From Chaunax sp. Z400 (Eukaryota; Chordata; Actinopteri; Lophiiformes; Chaunacidae), in the NCBI GenBank assembly GCA_037577475.1, contig CM075184.1, forward strand, positions 32,467,594 to 32,531,593: a DNA stretch of 64,000 bases, read 5' to 3'. Every line of letters starts with the position of its first letter. Position 1 is the first letter of the stretch. Of this stretch, positions 38,216-49,000 are shown one piece after another. The position numbers and the translations under genes were made by a program. The notes below the pieces were generated by a model, which searched no databases, was not told the origin of the DNA, and saw nothing but the letters and a program-made list of their open reading frames with translations.

Positions 38216-38495
38216 TCATCTCATCTCATCTCATCTCAGTCTATCTCAGTCCATCTTGTCTCAACTCGTCTCGTCTCATCTCATCTCATCTCAGTCTATC
38301 TCAGTCCATCTTGTCTCAACTCGTCTCGTCTCGTCTCGTCTCGTCTCGTCTCGTCTCATCTCATCTCAACTCATCTCAGTCCATCTTGTCTCAACTCGTC
38401 CCGTCTCATCTCATCTCAACTCAACTCAACTCAACTCAACTCAACTCAACTCAACTCAACTCAACTCAACTCAACTCAACTCAACTCAACTCATC
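38206..38495. repeat. Pentanucleotide array, (TCTCA)/(TCTCG)/(CTCAA) blocks
   Basis: An array of about 290 bases made of pentamers that change type in blocks: CTCAT near the LINE tail, then CTCGT (about 38320-38355), then CTCAA (about 38412-38490, some 16 units). A longer unit carrying CAGTCTATCTCAGTCCATCT is repeated in the first half. The Ser-rich frames here are artefacts. Confidence 0.9.
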
Positions 38496-38659
38496 ATCTC
38501 ATGCAGCATGGATGAAAATCCAAACAACATTTATGTTGCTTTTTCACATCAAATAGAATAGAATAAACCTTTGTGCATCGATGAATGAGTGAATTACGTG
38601 TTCCATTTAAATACATAATATATGAATTCTGAACTGTATGTGTGTGAATGAGAGATCTA

Positions 38660-38935
38660 TCCATCTGGAGTGGATCACAGCTAACCTTGGTTGAGAGGAA
38701 GGATACAACCCAGACAGGTTGCCTGTTTATTACAGTGCTGACACATAGACAAACGTTCACACTCACATTCCTACACACCAGTTTACCAATCAGTGTCCAA
38801 ATCATGTCTTTGACTGAGGGAGGAAGTCGGAGCACCCTGAGGAAAACCCACGCAGAAAAGGAGAGAACATAAACCCAGAACCTTATTGCTGTGAGGTGAC
38901 AGGACTAATCACCGCACCACCATAGCACCCTAAGC
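38660..38935 (-). repeat. Dispersed repeat (fish LINE-associated), minus orientation
   Basis: Words in order: AGACAGGTTGCCTGTTTATT, GACAAACGTTCACACTCACA, GAGGAAGTCGGAGCACCCTG, GGAAAACCCACGCAG, GAGAACATAAACCCAGAACC, TTGCTGTGAGGTGACAG, CACCGCACCACC. This is a very common teleost repeat. The segment at 61480-61612 looks like the other end of the same family in the opposite orientation. Confidence 0.65.
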
Positions 38936-38999
38936 AATACATGTGAAATCCTCTCCCAAACTTCGTTATTTACTCGACTATGAGTGTCTTTGACAAGGT

Positions 39000-41980
39000 T
39001 TTCATGAACAAGGCTGCTAAACAAATGTGTTTACCTGTTTGAGCCTCAGTATGAGGCAGTCATGATAAGAGTTTATTAAATTCTCCAGGTGGAGAAAAAG
39101 AGCCTCAGAGCTTCCTTTCCTCGATCCCTGGAAAATCATCACTCTTTTGTAAAAGAGAGATAGCATGTCTTTCTATGGTCTGCTATGGATGGATCAACGC
39201 TGTCTGTTTTTGAAAATAAACCAACAGATTCTCTGCAAGTTCATGTCATTAAAAATTAATTTATAGGCTGGGATGGATTATTAATAATCTAGTTTGTGGT
39301 TGTCGATGACAAAGAATAAACTTGTGGTATTGTTTATTTCTGCTGTAACCAATTTACTTTTACTCTAAATCAATTTTATAAGGAGCAACAATGAAGTATT
39401 ATGGGAATGTGTTGCATATGTGTTGATATAATGGTATGAAGCTCTGACATCATAAATGAGAGATAAGGTAAACCCCTGAAAGACATCCTGTGCTACATAC
39501 ATGTAAATCATTAGCTCTGATCTAATAAATGTGTAAAAAGTGATGCTGATTGATAAATATCATTGCCAGCATCTTTCTGATATATGACATTAATAGTAGC
39601 TGAAACACCTTGTATTCACCTGACATACCGATACATACACAAACTGATCTCCAATTATAATACTACCCTCCAAAGCCAAAGTGCAGTATCTGCATGAATG
39701 CCAAACTGAGAGGAACTGCTTATTGAGTTTTTCCTTTACTGTGAGCATCAAAAAATAAACAAGCACCCCAATATCTCCAGAAATAACTACAAATAACAAC
39801 AAACCTCGAACAGATTGAAGGTAAAACACGACAGTTGGGGTAAAAAAAAAGTGAATTTCACAGAAACTGCAGATACTGCACTTTGCCTTTGTGGGGCAGA
39901 ATAGCTAGTAGGATAGGAGGAGATGGAACGATCCTAGTGAATGGGGGTGTCGTCTATCTGTGCTTCTTCTCTCTGCCAGGTTATGTTTTCTGATAATACC
40001 ACTAGAAGACAGATGTGCTCCAATGCTACATGTAGCGGCTTTAACTGAACTATCTGCCTTGGAATGGATGCATTATTTTCAACTATTTATTCCAATAATG
40101 ACGTCAAATGATAATTCCGGATGACTTCAGCTTTTCAGATTCACTTCATCTGTTGCTGCCAAAGACAAACAAAATCAAATCTGACTTTCACTCTTCAGTC
40201 TGTCTTTCATTTTTGGTACTGAAAGAAACCTGATGTAAAAACTTGAATCATAAATGTGTCTTATGAAGCTGCTCATAATGTATTTAGCATGGTTTTAAAG
40301 TGCCCCACCTTTTTACTTTTTTTATGACTGTTGTTTGGCACCGAAGCATGAATCCTTTTTATCGTCTGTTAAAGATTAAGACATTTCTATTATTCACATC
40401 CCTGATGAGGCTCCATGATCCATTAACTTGAAACACTGGCAGGCCAAGTGAGGTGCCAGAAACAAGCTGCTTGTGTGACTGGGACATTAAGTCACCATTA
40501 ACCTCACTTATGGTAGTATATCAACAGCTAACCATCAAACAATGGTACATTCACTGCACTATTTCAAATAAATGTCATTTGGTGATGCTAACAAAACACG
40601 TCTACCACATAGGCCTACCTATATTTGTTGGGAAATACATTTGATCTGTAAAACAGTAATGAAGTCAAGTCTGTAGCTAGCATGAGGATGCTAAGGTCAA
40701 GCCTCTGTATTCAAATTATTTATACCTTTTTTTTTATGAGTTTTTGGTTTTAGTGCTTTATATAACAATTTCTGTCTTTTTTTGGGTTCAACAATTTAAC
40801 TGAGGTAAAAAAAAAACTGGAATCAGGTAAAATCAGGTATTTTATTAGCTCGTTCACGTGTTATTTTTATTCAATTTATTCAAATACGACACCGGTTATC
40901 AAATAAAATAATAAAAACATAAATACAGTACAGATGGGGGTTGGTGTTTCTCACCAGAAGGTTTTAGAAAAGGCTATAGGCCTCCATGTTTGGAGAGAAA
41001 AATGACAAAAAGCATAAGTGAACACATATCTTATATAAGAATAATGCTGTGGGGACTAATTACCTTAGTATGTCTAATATCCTGGCTGCACTCTGTGTGA
41101 AGTCATAAAAAGCAAAGACCACTTGAAATGCAGATATAATTTTCTCTGTTAAAATAACTGAGGAAAATATCTCACTGAGGCATTTTAAATCTTGTGACTG
41201 TTCTTGAGAATGACTTTTATTTGTTATAGTTCATATTTCTGTATTTTTGTCAGCAGGAACAACAATGGGACTTTTTCACCGAGGATGTTTTGACAGGTCT
41301 CAGTAAAAAAAGCACAAGTGTAAATAGTAGAATTGATCTAAAGGAAGGAAGGAATGATACCTTTTTAAAAAAAATCACTGACAAAGTAAAAACACTCCTC
41401 ATTCTTGGTTCACCAAACACGCAGCTTTGAGTGCCACTTCAGGTGCACTTGTGAATTCGGCCACTTCATGACTCAGTTCACTGAGGAATGAGACAAAAAC
41501 AATACCGACTCATTTGACGCACAATACTGGTGAGTTCACAAAGTCACACGTCACTCGGTGGCCTGATATAGACCAGAGACAAAGGCATGGATGAAACCTG
41601 AGCTTACCAGCCTCCTTTGGGTTGCCATGACGACAGCAGCCATTCTCAAAGCCTCAGTGAGAAAAGAAAAAAAAAGGGCTCAGTAGACCTGTGGCCAGAG
41701 GCTCCACCTACTGGGGGGGGGGGTTCACAGATCTTTCCTGGCAAGCAGAAATGAGCATAATCAACTTATTAAAATGAGAATCTAAAATGAAGCGCTAACA
41801 AATGAATCCCCCCCCCCCAGTCCTCCTCTGCTTCTCTTGTGCTCTAATTCCCTTCCATCCCGTCCTGTGTGGCCGTTTCTCAGCATGCTACTGGATGCGG
41901 TTCAGGGTGTTTTGCTATTGCTGACAGGTGTAGAAGCAGGTTGAGCAGGTTGTTCCCTGAATGCCACTCTGCTGGGCCCT
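39000..41980. other. Intergenic stretch without recognised genes
   Basis: No exon is recognised. It holds a poly(G) run at about 41710-41722 and a poly(C) run at about 41810-41818. Confidence 0.45.
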
Positions 41981-41999
41981 CCTCCCTCCCTCCCTGCTT

Positions 42000-42103
42000 C
42001 TCTCTCCAGGCCGACTGCTGATTCACTTCCACATGTTGGCAGCCCACTGAAGAGATTTTGTTGCCTGTGCACCTGTTTTCATCTGATATAGCCTAAGAAT
42101 AAG
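42000..42103 (+). other. muc15: Candidate muc15 5' non-coding exon
   Basis: A pyrimidine-rich, relatively GC-rich block ends AAGAATAAG with a strong donor GTAAGG at 42104. The next strong acceptor downstream on this strand is at the start of muc15 exon 2. Mammalian MUC15 also has an untranslated first exon. The 5' limit shown is arbitrary and the call is inference only. Confidence 0.25.
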
Positions 42104-43996
42104 GTAAGGATTTACTGAGGGAGGATTTAATTCTTTGTCTAATTCAGGAGATGTGTGGGACTCTAAACTGGATGGATGATTATCTTTGGACTAAATTTGT
42201 CTGATACGATTTGAGTCGCTGTTATATTTCTAAGATATACTAAAAAACCCGTCATAAATAAACCTTTTTTATATTGGAGAATGTGTAAAGGCACCTCCCT
42301 GAACGAGTCGTATATTTGGTAACTACAATATTAATGAATTTAAACGTACAATGTGTAACATTTGGTTGTACCTGCCATTTTTCCACAGTTTTCTCTCAGA
42401 AACATGAATGTTTTTATTTTCAGAGAATAGAGAGTTCATCACTGGGGGGTCAAAACTTCAGAACAAGTGACCTACAGACTGTGGTCTGTATTACATAACC
42501 TAAAGAGGAGGTATACACTGAAAACTAATAGAAACGATAAAGTATGAGCATGGAGTATGGATTTAAGTTGCAGAAGAAATACTCAGGTAATCTGCTTGAG
42601 TAAAACAAAGTAATCCCAAGCTATAAAAACACTGTTAAAAGTAAAAGCCCTGCATTAAAAATGTAAGTCAAATGACATGAATATTAGCAACAAAATGCAC
42701 TCAAAATATTCTTATCTTATATTTTATATGTAGAATCTAAACGGCAATGAGTAACTAAAGCTGCTAATAAAGTAAAAGTGCAACATTTCTATTTAAAATG
42801 TATCAACTTGAGTAGATATACTTAGTTACTTTTAACCGTTTCTTGGGATTTTGTTTAACATACATATGGAGGATGTAAAATGCAGTAAATGTACGACATA
42901 AATTAAAGGCGTGCTTTAAACAGGTGAACTTTAAGCCACTTTAAGCTGAGTGTTTTACCATAAGTGTCAGATAATGGTGTGTGCATGAGAGACAGAGCTG
43001 TGGAGGCGATAGCTGGTACAGACTCTGACGGACCAGGGTCACAATAAACATCCCTGCCTGTTTCTTCAACCCGTCACAGCAGAGAGACTCTTTGGAAGTA
43101 AGCTGACGCCCAGATGCTCTCTCAGTGTGGCAGACAGGTGGAGATTTTTTACCAAACAGTAAGGCCTGATGTGATGAGAACTGTCACTGAGTTTACACTA
43201 AACAGGAAGTACTGGTTTGGAATTCAACCGCCCAGATATGTCATCCAAACAAAGTAAAGCAAATGCAGGACACCTACAATATTTTTGTTTCTATCCACAA
43301 CATCAGTTCTAATAACCCTGCACAGTTATACTGGATCTACATGAACTCGTCTCAGAGTGTTCAATATTTTAGGATTTACACTTCATTATGCTCTGCTAGT
43401 TAAAAATGTCATTATTATTATCATCATTATGATGTTTTCATCTATCTAAGATGATCTTTTGGGAGGTTTTGCCGTCTGAATCGTCACGACAGACAGAAAA
43501 TCTGGTGAAATAAAACAAAGGTTGTTGTAGTTTATTACAAAAATTGTCAAAAGTAAACTTAATCGACTAGGACTACAAAATAAAGATAAATTAGCACAGA
43601 GTTCTACATTTTATGATAAAATAGCAGTGATATTTACACATATTTACACAAAATGTAAATGTAAAAATGTGTATAATTCATAGACTTGTGAGCTTTCTTT
43701 TGATAGCATTCCAAATGTTTTATTATACTCTCTGTGAGGAATTATTTTTCTCTGATTACATTAGTATGGTAGATGGCTTCAAGTAATGCAATACCCATGA
43801 GCCTTAGCAGCTGCTTTTATATGGAGAATATGCCAGTTTTGTTGTTGTTGTTGTTGTTGTTTTTGTTTTTATGCAGGGTCACCACAGCATATTTTCCCAT
43901 CTGCATTGTGGATCTGGGACAGGTTTTATGCCAGATGCCCTTCCTGATGCAACCCTCCCTCTTTATACAGCTGTTGTTTGATTTGATTTGTTTTTG

Positions 43997-44085
43997 ATTG
44001 GACTCCAGGAAGACCAGCGACCACTTTGTGGATGCTAATGAAGATCTGAATAAAGAATAAAGAATAAAGAATAAAGAATAAAGAT
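43997..44085 (+). mobile_element. Retroposon 3' tail with (AATAAAG)5
   Basis: GGACTCCAGGAAGACCAGCG, then CCACTTTGTGGATGCTAATG, then AAGATCTGAATAAAG with about five heptamer repeats. It is the plus-strand counterpart of 16089-16155. Confidence 0.7.
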
Positions 44086-44089
44086 TGGG

Positions 44090-44180
44090 GTTCAGTATCT
44101 TGCTAAAGGATACTTTGAGGATCAAACCACCGACCGTCCGATGAGTAGCCGACCGCTCTTACCACCTGAGTCACAGTCGC
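44090..44180 (-). mobile_element. tRNA-derived SINE head
   Basis: Read on the minus strand, GCGACTGTGACTCAGGTGGT has the shape of a tRNA A box (TGACTCAGGTGG). Further on, GGTGGTTTGATCC has the shape of a B box (GGTTCGAxxC type). Together they form an internal RNA polymerase III promoter. This sequence is common at the 5' end of teleost SINEs. It abuts the LINE-like tail at 44085. Confidence 0.55.
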
Positions 44181-45295
44181 TCAGACTAATCAAATTTATC
44201 CAAAATTGAGGCTGAATCCATGTTTACATTTGTGAAGTTCAATCTCTGCTACAAAACTAACCGGTCTGTTTAATCTAATTCACTATTTTCACTGCTGCCT
44301 TGTTCTAAATTGTTCACCACTTCATCCTATCTTGGTGTATGGAGCCATTTCCTCCATAATCAGCACACTTGAGCTGTTTGATTGATCTTGTGTTCACACA
44401 GCAGGATGCCCCATCAGCAACCCACAGGTTCTCCATTTATTTTACCACAGAGTAGAAAAACAGACACATGTTAGAAGGCTAGACGATAAACTGCTGATAA
44501 AATGATCATAGATGAGGTCATTAACTATCACTATATACTATCGGATTTCTTCATTGCATGCATGTTTATGGAATTCAAATTTATCTTCCCAATTTATATT
44601 TAAAAGACTATGGATGGATCTGATTGGAGAAAGAAAAGAACAATCCATTTATTAAAAGAAATAGTTCCAATCGATCTATTTTCAGTTAATTGTACCCTTA
44701 TCGTCTTCATAAAAACATGCTAATATGTTGTGACGGAAATGTGAAATATCCAGATTTGTTCAAACCTCTGCTGTTGGAGGCTACGACATTAAACACTGTA
44801 TGCAGAGCAGCGCCTGTAAGAATCTGCTTACATAAAGCAGTTGCTTAACAACTCACAGTTAGAGTGCCCTGGAGGGAATAACTAGCAATCATTTGTGTAT
44901 TGGAGCGGAGCTGAGGGGAGAACACATCGCTAACGGGGCACCAGTGTAGATTCACGCTGCCAAGAAGTCACAGATCTCACTGGGGATTGGGTGAAGAGAA
45001 TGTGGAGCTGTGGTAACTCACTGTGTTAACGATGCAAGGATGACTGCATCAAGATTCACCAACAAGATGCTGATGTAGCAGCCAGGGATGCCGTGTTCAT
45101 GATGTTGTGCATTGTTATAAGAGTATATGTTATGTGCAGAAAATATAATATAATATATATGTAATATATATATGTATATATTACATTTTATAAAATAATA
45201 GCACAATCATGTCATCATTTTTTGGCCCTTTAAAAACACAATTGTATTCATCTTAAGAACTAAATGAATGTTCTATGTTCTCTCTTTTGCTTCAG

Positions 45296-46089
45296 AGTGA
45301 AGATGGAAATGTTTTTAAAAATCACAGTAGGTCTCCTGCTTGTCCAAGCCTGTCACCTGGCGTCACTCCAATATTCAACCGACTCTCCGGGGCGGACGAT
45401 TGATAAAAGCTACTTACGAGGACTGGCCAAAAAAACAGCTGAAAGTCAAAATGCTGCCGGAGAGGAGACAGAATATGATCAGACGGCTGACGAGATGGCT
45501 TTTGAGTTAACTAATGAATATCACGGTGGGACAGCATCTGACTCCTCGGAGGTAAATCCTGAAGAGGAGAACAATGTGACGGACCAAGATAAGGATGCTA
45601 ATTTAGCACTTGATGATCTGACTATGGTCCCTCCCTCTGTGGCTCCATTAATTCCAACTGTTACAACCAAGCAGCCTGATTTTCCAGACACCACCATGTC
45701 TCCAACTATTTCAACTATGAACCCTGCAAACCCAAGCCAAATCAACATGACAGACACAGAGGAGAACGTTAACTCAATGACAACTCTTCAAAACTCCATA
45801 AGTCAACAAAATACACAAAACACCACCAATCACTCTGATTTGCTCACTTCAACCTCGGCTCCAGAGACCAAGGCTACGCAACAATTCACAACACCTGGTG
45901 TAGATGCATGGTCGACTAACACTACAGGATCTACCAACACGACACCTGTGACAACCACATCTTCGTCCACAACAGTCTTCATCCTTGCGACCACAGAAAT
46001 GACCCCTACAACGACCGCCCCTCTGAGCACACCTGAGATGGCCAACATGTCAGACGAAGGTTCAGCCAAAGGGAGCGACTCAGAAAGAG
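45296..46089 (+). CDS. muc15: muc15 exon 2 (signal peptide and mucin domain)
   Basis: The acceptor is TTTTGCTTCAG at 45285-45295 and the donor AAAGAG|GTACTG after 46089 (phase 1). Seven untranslated bases precede the ATG at 45303. The exon encodes residues 1-262 and the first base of codon 263. The frame stays open into the intron to 46145, so a retained intron would add an 18-residue unrelated tail. Confidence 0.88.
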
Positions 46090-49000
46090 GTACTGCTGCA
46101 GTTTCAGGTGTCACAGGATCTAACGCAAGTATTTGTGTCCAATAGATCACATTGTGCATCGTCCCAGCATCCCAGCAGACATCACTGCATAGACAGATAT
46201 TAGATAAGTAACATTTATGTGAGTTTCAAAGTCTTCCTGACTGACTTGTGTCAAGTTTTGACCAAGAGGGCAACAAAACAGGAACACAATTCTTTACAGA
46301 TCACCTTTAAGCCGTGTTTCCACTATGTGGTACTAGCTCTAGTCGACTTGACTCAACTCAGCTTTAGTGTCAGATACGCAAAAACTAATGGACGGATTTG
46401 CATGAAATTATCACCAAAGATGGACCCTAGCATATCCTAGAAATTATAAAATTTTAGTGATGATCTGGATGATTGTTGAGCTTTGGCAGAGGTTTGCTCT
46501 CCCCGAGCACTCTTGTTTACGTAGTAGCACCAGTGCTGGTAGCACCACAAGCTATTTTACAGCACTATACTTTACGGCATTAATAGTCGGTGGAATATCT
46601 CTGCTAATACATCAGCAAGATCTGCATTTGGCTGTCAAAAACGTAGGTCCTCCTGGTCCTCCTTTAGATATTCATTCAATTTCAATTCTTAAACGTCTGT
46701 AGACTCCGGGAGACTCGAGAAAGAGTGTCTCATCAGCTCTCAAAGACATGAACGTCTGCAACTCCCCAATATAGCTACCACAACAAAAAAAAGGCAGCCG
46801 CTAAAGCAGCTTTGCTGTTTAAAAATGGCGGCCATGGGTTTGTTCTGTGCAGGATATTTCGTGCGACCGGTCATTGATGATGCAATGACGCAGTGATGAT
46901 TCTCTCTGACCAGTCAGTGGTTAGCAGTGGTTTCGCATCACCTTAAAGGACCTGCCCAGCTTTTTTGGAACTTCAACGGAGATGATACCAAAAAAGTAGG
47001 CACCAGGAACTTTTACCTAATGGAAAACAAATAAAGGCAAATAGAGTTTAGTAGAATAGAGACGATACTGCGTGGTGGAAATGCAAGATAGACACTTGGT
47101 TTGAAAATAACTCAATGCTCCTTGTTTAAGTTTATATATCATTTAAGCGTATTTTACACATTGTGTTCTCTACCCTTTGCCTGACCCATGATCGCCTGCA
47201 TCTATTTTCCCACTGGTAAAGGACAAACACTCCTTTTTTCAAGGGAAAAGGCTGGTTTGGGTTTCAAGTGCTATCAATGTGGCCAGTATAAGAGAAGGGG
47301 TCTATTACACCCACCTTTTCAGCAAGACAATGAAAGTCTGTTTTAGTGGCAAAAACGTGAAAGAGGGACTTAGGTCAAAGATACTTGTTCTGGTTCTTTG
47401 TAAGGGCGTGAGACTAATCTTTGGTGTCGACCACAAGATGGAGGAGATAGGACTGATAAAGCTCCTTTCTATCCGTCTATCTATGTACTCAAAAAGCTAC
47501 TCTTTCCGCAAAATATGTGTGGGGGCGAGCTTTACTACTGACATCATGGAAAGTTAAAAAAAAGTCTACACAGAGCTGCTGTGAGGTTAAGATTAAAATG
47601 AGACTCACATCACATGGACATGTGTGACAGCAGGATATAACAATAACAGATGATGGCAATAAAGAGTGATGAAGAGTTGTGAAACTGAGAGCAACACAGG
47701 AAGAAGAATAGTGCTCCACAATCACCATGACAGGCACAGCACAGAAACAAAAGCAACGACGGCTGAGTAGTGATAAACATGGAGTCTATAAATACAAACC
47801 GACAAGGCAACTGTGCTTTTTCTAGCATCAGTAAATAATAATATTCAGTCTCACTAGATCAAGTTAAAATACAAATATTATAATGACATCAGGTCCTTTA
47901 TCAAATATTATCATGGTTCATCATAACTCAAAGCTAATATGAGCCTGCTAATATGTTCACAATTCCAGTGTTAACAAGCTGATGTGTAGCAGGTATTATG
48001 CTTGACCTTTTCACCATCTTTGTTTTCTGTAGCATATTAGCTTGGTAGCATTTCCTATCCAATCCTCGACATAATTGTTATTCCAGCAGTACTAGTCCCA
48101 TCTCTCAGTTTCTGGTACACAATGTCAAAAAGAATCCTTTAAAAAAATTCCTGGATCCAGATCCTGATCCGGATCATCACCAAAATGTATTCACCTCTAG
48201 GATATGCTAGAGTCCATCTTTGGTGAAGATTTCATGAAAATCCGTCCGTTTGTTTTTGTGTAATCCAGCTAACAAACAGACAAACAAACCGAACCAATCA
48301 CAGGTTCGGTTCAGAGGTAACTACAACGGCATTTGGATCGAGCATGCCTTTGCCAAAGCTGTAAAAAGCAAAAACAAAATCCTGAATCTGCACCTTGATC
48401 CAGATCCACCTCAAGGGAGGGTCACCTTTCTGTAAAATATCATTGAAATCCATTAAGACTTCTTTGAGATATGCTTCTATCAGACAAATAGGAATGAAAA
48501 CCTCAATGGTGGCGATAATAGCACTAACCCCAATGTAGAACTGGATGGATGGTGACCTCATTAGTTTTGCAGGTATTTTGGACATGAACCAAAGTAGTTG
48601 AACACTCAGAGGATTGCTATTTAAAAAAAAAAACCAAGGACATAAATCCAATAGTTGATACACCCCAGCCAAAAACACAAAGATCACATTCATGGAGGTG
48701 CTAGAGGTTTAATAGAAAGTCCATTCAGTAATTTCTAAAAGATATCAGACCAAAAAGGTGGACTGACTGAAAAATCAGCCTTCAACAGACATTACTGTCC
48801 ATTGAGCAGAATGGCTAAATCATTTGAACACGTCCAAGGAACTCAGATTATGTGTGTATTTGCATTTTTTTTTAAACCTTAATCTAGTTTATTGAGAAAA
48901 ATAAGATAAATAACTTTAACAATACTATAAAACTTAAAATCATTTTCCAAGCAAGCACAAATTCCTCACTAAAACAAATATTTCCATTCATATTTTGACG

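Noticed and set aside
38256..38561. Ser/Leu-rich frames of about 100 codons
   Set aside because: They are translations of the pentanucleotide array.
45830..46159. Minus-strand frames antisense to muc15 exon 2
   Set aside because: They are shadows of the Thr-rich coding sequence, with no independent support.
48298..48693. A 131-codon minus-strand frame with hydrophobic segments
   Set aside because: Its first half lies in a very abundant dispersed fish repeat. The hydrophobic residues reflect AT-rich sequence, and no anoctamin or transporter motif is present.
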